Assembly (NCBI GenBank): GCA_016195025.1
Contig: JACQAL010000036.1
Coordinates: forward strand, 145,411-209,410
Source of the DNA: Bacteroidota bacterium
GTDB lineage: Bacteria; Bacteroidota; Bacteroidia; Palsa-948
Length of the DNA: 64,000 bases
Direction: 5' to 3'
Part shown: one piece after another, positions 34,017 through 42,202 of the stretch
How the letters are laid out: each line of letters begins with the position of its first letter
Position numbering within the stretch: the stretch's first letter is position 1
The notes under the pieces: generated by a model
Told to the model about the DNA's origin: nothing
Seen by the model: the letters and a program-made list of their open reading frames with translations, nothing else
Database searches by the model: none
Position numbers and translations under genes: made by a program

Positions 34017-35198
34017 ATGCCAAAAGCCGATAATTTCCAGTATCACGATTACTATTTGGTTGATGAATTATTGACCGATGAACAAAAACTCGTTCGCGAA
34101 ACCGCGCGCGCATGGGTGAAAAAAGAAGTTTCGCCTATAGTGGAAGATGCCTGCCAGAAAGCGCAGTTCCCGAAGCAATGGATAAAAGGGTTGGCAGAAA
34201 TCGGAGCGTTCGGTCCGTACATTCCGCACGAATACGGAGGCGCTGGTCTCGACCAGATTTCTTACGGGCTCATCATGATGGAACTCGAGCGCGGAGATTC
34301 CGGTTTGCGTTCAACCGCTTCGGTTCAGAGTTCGCTTGTGATGTACCCGATTTTTTCTTATGGAAGCGAAGAGCAGAAAAAAAAATATTTACCCAAACTT
34401 GCTTCAGGAGAAATGATGGGATGTTTCGGTTTGACCGAACCCGACCACGGCTCGAATCCGAATGGAATGATTACAAACTTTAAGGACAAAGGCGACCATG
34501 TGATTCTGAACGGAGCCAAGATGTGGATTTCAAATTCTCCGTTTGCTGATATTGCAGTGGTATGGGCAAAGAATGAAGCAGGAGAAATTTGCGGATTGGT
34601 TGTTGAACGCGGAATGAAAGGATTCACCACTCCTGAAACACACGGCAAATGGTCACTTCGCGCGAGCGCAACAGGTGAATTAGTTTTCGATAATGTAAAA
34701 GTTCCGAAAGAAAATATTTTTCCGAAAGTGAAAGGATTGAAAGGTCCGCTCGGATGTTTAAACTCCGCGCGCTACGGAATTTCATGGGGAGCGATTGGCG
34801 CTGCGCTGGATTGCTACGATTCAGCTTTGCGATATTCCAAAGAAAGAATCCAGTTCGGAAAACCGATTGCATCGTTTCAACTCACGCAGAAAAAATTAGC
34901 TGAAATGATTACCGAAATCACCAAAGCACAATTACTCTGCTGGCGATTGGGAACTTTGAAAAATGAAAACCGCGCAACGCCTCAGCAAATTTCCATGGCG
35001 AAAAGAAATAATGTGAACATGGCTTTGCAGATTGCAAGAGAAGCACGGCAGATTCACGGAGCGATGGGAATCACCGGAGAATATCCCATCATGCGGCACA
35101 TGATGAATTTAGAATCGGTTATAACTTACGAAGGCACGCACGATATTCATTTGCTCATTACCGGCTACGACATAACAGGCATCAGCGCGTTTGAATAA
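34017..35198 (+). CDS. Glutaryl-CoA-dehydrogenase-like acyl-CoA dehydrogenase
   Basis: FAD-dependent dehydrogenase of the glutaryl-CoA group, which oxidises and decarboxylates glutaryl-CoA to crotonyl-CoA in lysine and tryptophan breakdown. The 393-residue product shows FGLTEPDHGSNPNGM at the flavin, RYGISWGAIGAA, RIQFGKPIASFQLTQ and the catalytic Glu372 in ITYEGTHDIH. The YEGTHDIHLLITG ending is more typical of glutaryl-CoA than of fatty-acyl enzymes. The cyclase gene begins 9 bases after the stop, so they may share a transcript without a functional link. Confidence 0.9.
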   Translation: MPKADNFQYHDYYLVDELLTDEQKLVRETARAWVKKEVSPIVEDACQKAQFPKQWIKGLAEIGAFGPYIPHEYGGAGLDQISYGLIMMELERGDSGLRSTASVQSSLVMYPIFSYGSEEQKKKYLPKLASGEMMGCFGLTEPDHGSNPNGMITNFKDKGDHVILNGAKMWISNSPFADIAVVWAKNEAGEICGLVVERGMKGFTTPETHGKWSLRASATGELVFDNVKVPKENIFPKVKGLKGPLGCLNSARYGISWGAIGAALDCYDSALRYSKERIQFGKPIASFQLTQKKLAEMITEITKAQLLCWRLGTLKNENRATPQQISMAKRNNVNMALQIAREARQIHGAMGITGEYPIMRHMMNLESVITYEGTHDIHLLITGYDITGISAFE

Positions 35199-35207
35199 AA
35201 AATTTTC

Positions 35208-36974
35208 ATGGAGTATGTAAAGAAAAAAAATTCCTGCTTTCTTCTTGTTTTGTTTTCATTTTCTTTTTCTCATTCGCAATACCGCGGCTACGATTCTTTG
35301 CTTCGAATTATTAATAATCATTTGGAAGACGATACAGTAAAATTGGAGATGCTCGCAAGAATCACGGATAACTGCCCATCCAATGAAGCGGCTATGCAAC
35401 ATGCAAACAACGGACTTGCGTTATCTCAAAAACTTCATCACAAAAAATTTTCTATCCGCTTTACACATATTATCGGAAATGTTTTTTATAACATGGGCAA
35501 TTACGCAAAGTCGCTCGAATATTATCTGAAAGAAGAAAAACTGATTGAGCCGGGCGATAAGCGAAGATTAACTTCTGTTTACAATGGATTGGGAAATGTC
35601 TATTCCGCCATGCAGAATTATGACAAGGCAATTGAATATTACAGAGAAGGAATTGTCGTTCTTGATTCAATGGGATCTAAGTATATCAGAAACCATTCTT
35701 CATTTTACAATAACCTCGGGCTCGCTTACTTCTCTAAAAAAAATTATAACGAAGCGGTGAACTATTTTTTGAAAGTTATTAAACTGGAGGATGGTCCCTA
35801 TGCAACAGGCGATGCATACAGCAACACAGGCGATGTGTATTTTGAGCGCAAAAGTTTCGGCACTGCAATTGAATATTATAAGAAAGCGCTGTCTTTATTC
35901 GAGCAAATGGGAATGAGCCAGCGGGTTTCAAGCGCTTATAACAATATCGGAAAGGTGTGCCTTGCGCAAAATAATTTTACAGAGGCGGAACAATATTTCA
36001 CGCAGGCAATTGAAAAAATAAAAGGCACCGCCAATGAAGTTTTGCTTGTGAGTTACGATGGTCTTTCAAAAACAAATGCCGGGCTGAATAATTATAAAGA
36101 TGCGTATGAATATCATAAAAAATATTCTGACTTAAAAGATACCATTCTCAATGCTGAATCTTCCAAGCAAATTGCCGAAATGCAAACCAAATACGAAACC
36201 GAAAAAAAAGAACAGCAGATAAATTTATTGAACAAAGACAAAGAACTTCAGGACGCACAACTTAATCGTCAGAAAATAATTATATGGACAGTTGCCGGAG
36301 GATTTTTAATTGTGTTGGTGCTTTCCGTTTTCATTTTCCGCGAGAGGAAAAAATCAGAAAAACTTTTGTTGAATATTCTTCCCTTTGAAACCGCGAGAGA
36401 ATTAAAAGCAAAAGGCAAAGCATCTCCACGTTATTATGAAAATGTTACTGTCATGTTCACTGATTTCAAGGGATTCACCACCATTGCCGAAAAACTTTCT
36501 GCGGAAGAATTAGTTTCGGAATTAGATTTCCTTTTCAAGAAGTTTGATGAAATAATTTCTAAATATAACATTGAAAAAATAAAAACAATCGGAGATTCTT
36601 ACATGTGCGTCAGCGGATTGCCAACTCCAAATTCAAATCATGCAGGAGAAATTGTAAAAGCAGGATTAGAAATTCAAAATTGGATGATTGGACAAAATGG
36701 AAAATGGAGTTTGCGAATAGGAATCCATTCAGGAGCAGTAACCGCAGGAGTAGTTGGAGATAAAAAATTTGCTTACGATATTTGGGGAGATACAGTGAAT
36801 ACAGCATCGCGCATGGAATCATCGGGCGAGGCGGGTAAAATAAATATTTCGGGTGCAACGTACCAAATCCTTCAAGGTTTTGAAAACCTTGAAGGATTAG
36901 TATTCGCCCACCGCGGAAAAATCCCTGCTAAGAACAAAGGAGAAATTGAAATGTATTTTATTGACCGCGTATGA
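35208..36974 (+). CDS. TPR class III adenylate/guanylate cyclase
   Basis: Exported-sensor cyclase of 588 residues: signal peptide (1-23), about six TPRs (60-310), coiled coil, one membrane helix (358-378) and a cytosolic class III cyclase domain (about 400-588). Metal-binding Asp419 (VMFTDFKGF) and Asp463 (IGDSYM) are 44 residues apart, as in the family. The transition-state NTASR is present. A 33-base palindrome (36866-36898) is in frame around residues 553-563 in the C-terminal part of the domain. It is coupled by ATGA to the phosphatase gene. Confidence 0.92.
   Translation: MEYVKKKNSCFLLVLFSFSFSHSQYRGYDSLLRIINNHLEDDTVKLEMLARITDNCPSNEAAMQHANNGLALSQKLHHKKFSIRFTHIIGNVFYNMGNYAKSLEYYLKEEKLIEPGDKRRLTSVYNGLGNVYSAMQNYDKAIEYYREGIVVLDSMGSKYIRNHSSFYNNLGLAYFSKKNYNEAVNYFLKVIKLEDGPYATGDAYSNTGDVYFERKSFGTAIEYYKKALSLFEQMGMSQRVSSAYNNIGKVCLAQNNFTEAEQYFTQAIEKIKGTANEVLLVSYDGLSKTNAGLNNYKDAYEYHKKYSDLKDTILNAESSKQIAEMQTKYETEKKEQQINLLNKDKELQDAQLNRQKIIIWTVAGGFLIVLVLSVFIFRERKKSEKLLLNILPFETARELKAKGKASPRYYENVTVMFTDFKGFTTIAEKLSAEELVSELDFLFKKFDEIISKYNIEKIKTIGDSYMCVSGLPTPNSNHAGEIVKAGLEIQNWMIGQNGKWSLRIGIHSGAVTAGVVGDKKFAYDIWGDTVNTASRMESSGEAGKINISGATYQILQGFENLEGLVFAHRGKIPAKNKGEIEMYFIDRV
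36866..36898. repeat. 33-base palindrome inside the cyclase gene
   Basis: 16-base arms beginning AATCCTTCAAGG are perfectly complementary around a single central base. Translated in frame as ILQGFENLEG between the last cyclase strands. Confidence 0.9.
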
Positions 36975-39184
36975 AAAAAGTTTTTTCCATAGTTGTGTTT
37001 TTGTTTTTCTGCCTTATTTCTTTTTCGCAAAAAGGCAAAGAATATTTATTGATTGATTCCATTAATTACAGTTCGCTCTCTTCTGCTGATAAGCACGCTC
37101 TTGATTCGCTTCTTCCGATTTATCATAAGGCAACGCACGATACAGCGCGCTTAAAAATTTTAGCAGCAATTCCCGAACTTACCAACGATGAAACCGTTTG
37201 GCCAAAATACAACCGTCTTCTTTTCAGCATGTCAAAAAAACATCTGGAAGACACCGCCTCGCTCAGCGAAAAAGAAATAAAGACATATAAAAAATTCCTG
37301 GGGCAAGCATTTCAGAATTTCGGATACGAAGCGGATTTTCTGAATGGCGACATAAAAAAAGGAAAGGAGTATTCTGAAAAAGCATTGGCGCTGCAACTTC
37401 AGGCGGACGATAAAACAGGCGCAGCCACAACGCTTGGGAATATCGGACTTACTTACTATGAATCCGGTGACATCGTTCGTTCGCTGGAATATTTTTTCAA
37501 GTCATTAAAACTGCAGGAAGAAGTTCATGATAAAAACGGAATGGGATATGCCCTGAACAACATCGCCACCTCTTACCTTGCGCAGGGTGATACTTCCAAA
37601 GCCATGGAGTACATGCAAAAAAGTTTGAACTGCCGCGCGGAAACAAAAGACAAAAGAGGATACGCCATTACGCTTGAAAACTTAGCGGGCTTATTCCGCA
37701 GGCAGGAAAAAATTGATACTGCCTTGAAATGTTTTATGAAAGGTTTAAGCATCTGGAAAGAGTTGGGAGAAAGACAAGGCATAGGTTATTCGTATCAAAA
37801 TCTTGGGGCTTTGTATTTATTACTCGCAAATAATAAACACGATTCGGGCTTGGCGGCTGCGGATTCATTGTATCCAGTGGCAATGAACTATTTTCAAAAT
37901 GCTTTGGAACTTTATGAAATCTGCAAGTTCAAGCAAGGGCTTGCCACGGTTCTTGCAAACATGGGTAATTGTTATTTCGCACAAAATAATCTTTCCCGCG
38001 CGGAAGAAGCCGGCATGCGTTCATTGAAAGAGGCGCAGCAAGTTGGCTATACGGAAGCCATCGCCAATGCTGCCCGGCTGCTGTATCTGATTTATCGAAA
38101 AGAAAATAAATGGAGCGAGGCGCTGAAGATGCACGAGTTAAACATACAAATGCGCGATAGTATTTTTAACCGGGAAACACAAAAATCCACTTTCAAGCAA
38201 CAAGCAAAATATGAATACGAAAAGCAGCAGGCATTAAAAGATGCAGAACATCAAAAAGAACAGGCAATAGCGGAAGAAGAAAAAAAGCGACAAAAAATAA
38301 TTTCCTGGTCTATTGCAGTAGGGTTAGTGCTCGTTGCCGCATTTGCAATTTTTATTTCCAACCGTTTGCGAATTACTCACAGGCAGAAACAAATCATCGA
38401 ACAGCAGAAAAAAATTGTTGACCAGAAAAACAAACACATCACCGACAGCATTAACTATGCAAAACGAATTCAGGATTCCATTCTTCCTTCAAAAACAGAA
38501 TTTGAAAAACATTTTTCCGATTATTTTATTTTTTTTCGACCGCGAGAAATTGTAAGCGGAGATTTTTACTGGCTTTCATCACAAAATGAAAAAACAATTC
38601 TCGCCATTGCCGACTGCACGGGGCATGGAGTTCCGGGAGCATTTATGAGCATGATAGGAAACACCCTGTTGAACGAAATTGTGAATGAAAAAAATATTTT
38701 TCAACCGGCTGAAATTTTAAATCATCTAAACGAAGGAATTATTCACGCGCTTCACCAGGAATCCCGCTCACAGGATGACGGGATGGATATTTCTGTTTGC
38801 CTCTTTGATAAAGAAAAAAATAAAATCACTTTCGCAGGAGCCAATCATTCCATGTATTTTGCACATACTAATCTGCTGCAGGAAATTAAAGGAGATATTT
38901 ATTCCATCGGAAGCGCTTTCAGCAAAAAAGATTTTTCTTTCACGCAGAAAGAAATGCCGGTTCCTGAAAATACAACCTTGTATTTTTCCACCGATGGATT
39001 TTCTGACCAGGTAGGAGGAGTGCATGGGAAAAAATTTCTTGTAAAGCAAATGCAGGAACTGTTGGTGCGCATTTCACCGCTGGAAATAAAAGAGCAGGAG
39101 GAAAAAATCAAAAGCGCATTTGAAGAATGGAAAGGAAGCCGTGCACAGTTAGACGATGTGCTGGTGGCGGGAATAAAAATCTGA
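36971..39184 (+). CDS. TPR protein with SpoIIE/PP2C phosphatase domain
   Basis: The 737-residue product has a signal peptide, TPRs (about 110-400), a coiled coil, a membrane helix (about 441-463), a second coiled coil and a cytosolic SpoIIE-type PP2C domain (about 520-737). Metal-binding acidic residues stand in SGDFYWLSS, IADCTGHGVPGAFMSMIG, YFSTDGFSDQ and LDDVLVAG. Such phosphatases act on phosphorylated STAS or SiaC-type proteins, and a SiaC-like gene ends head-on at the next base. The start overlaps the cyclase stop by ATGA. Confidence 0.92.
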   Translation: MKKVFSIVVFLFFCLISFSQKGKEYLLIDSINYSSLSSADKHALDSLLPIYHKATHDTARLKILAAIPELTNDETVWPKYNRLLFSMSKKHLEDTASLSEKEIKTYKKFLGQAFQNFGYEADFLNGDIKKGKEYSEKALALQLQADDKTGAATTLGNIGLTYYESGDIVRSLEYFFKSLKLQEEVHDKNGMGYALNNIATSYLAQGDTSKAMEYMQKSLNCRAETKDKRGYAITLENLAGLFRRQEKIDTALKCFMKGLSIWKELGERQGIGYSYQNLGALYLLLANNKHDSGLAAADSLYPVAMNYFQNALELYEICKFKQGLATVLANMGNCYFAQNNLSRAEEAGMRSLKEAQQVGYTEAIANAARLLYLIYRKENKWSEALKMHELNIQMRDSIFNRETQKSTFKQQAKYEYEKQQALKDAEHQKEQAIAEEEKKRQKIISWSIAVGLVLVAAFAIFISNRLRITHRQKQIIEQQKKIVDQKNKHITDSINYAKRIQDSILPSKTEFEKHFSDYFIFFRPREIVSGDFYWLSSQNEKTILAIADCTGHGVPGAFMSMIGNTLLNEIVNEKNIFQPAEILNHLNEGIIHALHQESRSQDDGMDISVCLFDKEKNKITFAGANHSMYFAHTNLLQEIKGDIYSIGSAFSKKDFSFTQKEMPVPENTTLYFSTDGFSDQVGGVHGKKFLVKQMQELLVRISPLEIKEQEEKIKSAFEEWKGSRAQLDDVLVAGIKI

Positions 39185-39559
39185 TTATTCCGAAACAAAT
39201 TCAACCGGCACGGTAGTCATTTTTGAAAACCGTTCGCCCGAAGAAAGCATATCCGTATCATCCGCATCGTGGTGCCAGTAAATTTTCACTTTTGATTTAT
39301 TTGCCACTTCTTCCAGCATTGAAATGATTCTGAAAATTTGTTTTGCAGAAGCCGTGTTGTAATACTGAAACTTGAAATGAAAATTTGTTCCTGTGTTTGG
39401 CGCAGCCGCGTATTTATTCAGCCATTCGAGCACAGGCGCATAAAAAGCAATTGCATCTTCGGGATGCGACCATCCGGAGATTTCAAAAATTCCCCTGTTG
39501 CTGTCGAGCATAACTCCGGGCGTAACATTTTCCTGAGGAAGAATCTGAATGGGTATCAT
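39185..39559 (-). CDS. siaC: SiaC-type regulatory phosphoprotein (formerly DUF1987)
   Basis: SiaC proteins switch partners according to phosphorylation by SiaB kinase and dephosphorylation by a PP2C phosphatase (SiaA in Pseudomonas). The 124-residue product shows the family centre HFKFQYYNTASAKQIF, whose Thr69 corresponds to the known phosphosite Thr68, and the acidic WHHDADDTDMLSSGERF. It converges without gap on the SpoIIE phosphatase gene. No SiaB-like kinase is seen in the window. The output partner is unknown; Pseudomonas SiaC controls a diguanylate cyclase. Confidence 0.88.
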   Translation of the reverse strand: MIPIQILPQENVTPGVMLDSNRGIFEISGWSHPEDAIAFYAPVLEWLNKYAAAPNTGTNFHFKFQYYNTASAKQIFRIISMLEEVANKSKVKIYWHHDADDTDMLSSGERFSKMTTVPVEFVSE

Positions 39560-39569
39560 GATGATTGTT

Positions 39570-40193
39570 TTACTTGCAATTTTTTTTAATGCTGTCGTAA
39601 ATTTTAAAATAACCCAACTCGCCTGCTTTGCTCCAGTCGGAACACGCGCCTTTTTTATCGCCCGACAGAAACTTGGCAGTTCCCCGCTGCGCGAATGCCT
39701 GGTAATCTTTGGAATTAAATGAAATCACTTTTGAAAAATCGTTGATGGAATTTTTATAATCCTTCAGGTTCATATACGAAAGCCCGCGGTTAAAATAAGC
39801 ATCGGAAAAATTATTGTCCAGTTCAATCGCTTTTGAAAAATCTTCTATAGAGCCATAGTAATCCTCTAATTTTGCTTTTACTTTTCCCCTGCCCTTGTAT
39901 TCTTTTGCTTGCTTGTCGTTCAACTCAATTGCCTTGTTGTAATTGAGCATGGCTTTTTTAGTTTCATTCATAATTGAAGAAACTTCGGCAAGATAAAAAA
40001 ACGCTTCCGGATTTTTTGGATTGAGTTCCACCGCCTTGTTCAGTTCCACTTCTGCGCCTTCATAATTTCCGAGGTTGAACTGCGCAATGCCGCTCTTGAG
40101 CGAACCGGCTGAATCAACTGCCTGCGCAGAAGAATGCACCGCACACAACGTACATTGTACAATTAATGCAATCGCTGTAGTTGTTTTTTTCAT
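39570..40193 (-). CDS. Exported TPR protein
   Basis: The 207-residue product has a signal peptide (1-24) and about five TPRs through the rest (AIAQFNLGNYEGAEVELNKAV-like, then LNYNKAIELN, FSKAIELDNNFSDAYFN and later copies), ending KIYDSIKKNCK. Likely a periplasmic scaffold. The signal peptide contains 7-bp words (40144-40164, TACATTG/TACAATT) encoding LIVQCTLCAV. Downstream lies siaC, 10 bases on, and upstream DUF3127, 2 bases before, so the three form a leftward run. Confidence 0.8.
   Translation of the reverse strand: MKKTTTAIALIVQCTLCAVHSSAQAVDSAGSLKSGIAQFNLGNYEGAEVELNKAVELNPKNPEAFFYLAEVSSIMNETKKAMLNYNKAIELNDKQAKEYKGRGKVKAKLEDYYGSIEDFSKAIELDNNFSDAYFNRGLSYMNLKDYKNSINDFSKVISFNSKDYQAFAQRGTAKFLSGDKKGACSDWSKAGELGYFKIYDSIKKNCK
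40144..40164. repeat. Three 7-bp words (TACATTG type) in a signal peptide
   Basis: CACAACG, TACATTG and TACAATT in register, encoding part of the signal peptide of the TPR protein. The same TACATTG word recurs at 62089-62116. Confidence 0.6.
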
Positions 40194-40195
40194 CT

Positions 40196-40561
40196 TTAAA
40201 AAGGCAAATCATCATCGGGAGTAGGCACAAGTGTTTCGTTAGTAAAGTTCGGTTCAGAAATATTTCCGGCAGAAGGAGCGCTTGCGGCTTTTTCAATTTT
40301 GAATACATCGAGCGAATTAAAAAATTTTATTTCTCCCTGCGGATTTCTCCACTCTCTTCCCTTCAATTGAAAGTGCACGGTGATTTCATCGCCCACGTTT
40401 GAGTTTTCGATGAGCGAACATCTGTCCTGCGTAAGTTGAAATAAAATAGTTTGAGGATAGGAAGGAGAATTATCTGTAAGCACGAATTCTCTTTTTCGGA
40501 AACGGTCTGAAACTTTTTGTTCGTTTCCTTTTACTTTGATAAATCCGGTGTAGGTAAGCAT
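40196..40561 (-). CDS. DUF3127 protein with an SSB-like acidic C-terminal tip
   Basis: The 121-residue protein fits DUF3127, an OB-fold-like family of unknown function in Bacteroidota (YTGFIKVKGNEQKVSDRFRKREFVL, then GDEITVHFQLKGREW). The last residues, DDDLPF, closely copy the DDDIPF tip by which single-stranded-DNA-binding protein recruits repair enzymes, joined by a flexible linker as in SSB. A nucleic-acid role is therefore plausible but is inference. A complete promoter lies at 40596-40626. The TPR and siaC genes follow. Confidence 0.82.
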   Translation of the reverse strand: MLTYTGFIKVKGNEQKVSDRFRKREFVLTDNSPSYPQTILFQLTQDRCSLIENSNVGDEITVHFQLKGREWRNPQGEIKFFNSLDVFKIEKAASAPSAGNISEPNFTNETLVPTPDDDLPF

Positions 40562-40595
40562 ATCTTGAAAATTTGAGTGTTGCTGTTTGAGAACT

Positions 40596-40626
40596 CAAAT
40601 ATACAAATGTGTATCTCTCCTGCAAA
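40596..40626 (-). promoter_or_regulatory. Promoter of the DUF3127-TPR-siaC run
   Basis: On the minus strand, TTTG (40623-40626), exactly 19 bases, then TATATTTG (40596-40603), 34 bases before the ATG at 40561. This is a full match to the Bacteroidota consensus. Confidence 0.8.
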
Positions 40627-40636
40627 TAAATTTATC

Positions 40637-41500
40637 CTACGGCTCATCCGACAAGAGAACCTTCCATGCTTCTTCCACCTTTCCTTCGTCAAGTAATTTT
40701 TTGGCAAGCGAATGAATTTCTTTTTCGGAAGAAATATGTTGAAGATGTTCCTTTTTATACGCAAGCACTTCTTCTTTCGCAGGAAGTTTATCTGCATTTC
40801 CCAACTGCCCGAGATTATTTCCTGTAAGCACGGTGCTGTTGCGGATTTTTTCAGGTATCGAATCCACTCCTATTCCATGCTGAACAGATGGCTTTGTCAC
40901 TTCAAACAAGGCATGCGCTGCGCGCACATACCAGTTGCCGCCCGCTCTTCCCACCAAATCAATTTTATGCTGGTCAATGAAATTTTTTTCATTCAGAATT
41001 GTTTCGCTCACGTGCAGGAGAACAATTTCGCATACCACTAAATTTCCCGCTCCCGGATTTTTTCCCAGTTCAATCACTTCTTTCACGGTGCACTCCATTT
41101 GCACGGGCGATTCTTTCACGCGGGGCGGTTTCACTTTTTCCGAAGGCAGCATGGTAAATCCTGATTTTACAAATTCATTCACGCCTTTGGGATATTCCGT
41201 GCTGGAAAGAGATGCCTGATGCACCATGTCATACGTTACCACATTCACCACCGCTTCGGGAACTTCGAGCACATTGTCGTGCGTGTGCTTCGTTACGTTG
41301 GTTCTTCCGCTGCGCGCAGGAGAAAAAACCAAAATGGGCGGATTGGAACTGAAAGCATTGAAAAAACTGAACGGGCTGAGATTTACATTTCCGTTTTTAT
41401 CTATGGTGCTGACAAACGCCACCGGGCGCGGAGCAATGGCGTGAACCAAATAGCCCTGCAAGGCGGCAACAGAAAGTTGGTTGGGGTTGAGCGTGAGCAT
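40637..41500 (-). CDS. Flavin reductase family protein
   Basis: The 287-residue cytosolic protein has an FMN-binding split barrel (about 15-210) of the flavin-reductase type: HAIAPRPVAFVSTIDKNGNVNLSPFSFF near residues 21-48 and PARSGRTNVTKHTHDN. A helical C-terminal extension of about 70 residues follows (LAYKKEHLQHISSEKEIHSLAKKLL). It may supply reduced flavin to a monooxygenase, but none is adjacent. It appears monocistronic. A TATTTTCG-like box with one mismatch lies upstream at about 41534-41541. Confidence 0.88.
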   Translation of the reverse strand: MLTLNPNQLSVAALQGYLVHAIAPRPVAFVSTIDKNGNVNLSPFSFFNAFSSNPPILVFSPARSGRTNVTKHTHDNVLEVPEAVVNVVTYDMVHQASLSSTEYPKGVNEFVKSGFTMLPSEKVKPPRVKESPVQMECTVKEVIELGKNPGAGNLVVCEIVLLHVSETILNEKNFIDQHKIDLVGRAGGNWYVRAAHALFEVTKPSVQHGIGVDSIPEKIRNSTVLTGNNLGQLGNADKLPAKEEVLAYKKEHLQHISSEKEIHSLAKKLLDEGKVEEAWKVLLSDEP

Positions 41501-41614
41501 GAAATCTTCGAAAAGCGAATGAATGCGAATTTACGAAAATAGGAAATGGTTTTATTGCCCGACAGTTTTCTAATCCGCTGAAAATGCTGGAACAGTTTTT
41601 TCGTATTCTTCCGT

Positions 41615-41958
41615 ATGAAAAAAATTTACTGTTTCGGGGTTTTCATTTTGCTTTCTTTCTTCTCACATCGCTGAAGTTCAAAAAAGAAATTGCAAAAAAC
41701 ATTATGCTTGCCACCAAAGCCGATTTCTTCAGCAACTATTTGAAAAACCCGCAGAACATTGTGGTGAACTGGGATTTTTTACTGAGTATGAAAGTGAACA
41801 ACTACGTGGCGGCAAGCATCAGCGCTTCTCTTCTTTACGATAACGATATTCCGGTTGCGCTGTTCAGCGATGCGGGGGGAATAAGAACTCAAACCGGCAC
41901 GGGACCCCGAACGCAGTTTAAAGAAATTCTGGCAGTGGGTTTTTCGTATAAGTTTTGA
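41615..41958 (+). pseudogene. Internally deleted DUF3078 gene remnant
   Basis: An ATG at 41615 opens a normal signal peptide (Met-Lys-Lys-Ile-Tyr... LLSFFS) that stops at a TGA at 41672-41674. In the neighbouring frame the C-terminus of a DUF3078 protein continues (KEIAKNIMLATKADFFSNYL, NPQNIVVNWDFLLSMKVN, GPRTQFKEILAVGFSYKF) to a stop at 41956-41958. About 100 of an expected 300 or so residues remain, joined to the signal peptide out of frame, as if an internal deletion removed the rest. The frame is open from 41584, but that longer product makes no sense at its N-terminus. A 21-bp array begins 24 bases later. Confidence 0.75.
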
Positions 41959-41981
41959 AAGGGAACATAAAACGGCTTTTC

Positions 41982-42163
41982 CATAGTACGCTATAGCGAA
42001 TTTATAGTAAACTATAGCGAATTTATAGTAAACTATAGCGAATTTATAGTAAACTATGGCGAATTTATAGTAAACTATAGCGAATTTATAGTAAACTATA
42101 GCGAGTTTATAGTAAACTATAGCGAATTTATAGTAAACTATAGCGAGTATATAGTTTACTATA
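41982..42163. repeat. 21-bp tandem dyad array (nine units, last one inverted)
   Basis: Units start at 41982, 42003, 42024, 42045, 42066, 42087, 42108, 42129 and 42150, exactly 21 bases apart. Each is TATAG-TAAA-CTATA (5-bp arms, 4-base centre) plus a 7-base spacer GCGAATT. The first unit is degenerate (CATAG-TACG-CTATA). The last has the centre TTTA, which makes it the reverse complement of the others. It fills the 244-base gap between the DUF3078 remnant and the convergent ABC permease gene. No cas genes or unique spacers are present. Confidence 0.95.
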
Positions 42164-42202
42164 AATACGAAAAACCGCAATTTTTTATCAAAAACAAACA
42201 AT

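Noticed and set aside
41779-42201. Open frame of about 140 codons across array 1 (minus strand) with heptapeptide repeats
   Set aside because: A 21-bp unit without a stop in one frame opens that frame automatically. There is no promoter, ribosome site or non-repeat domain.
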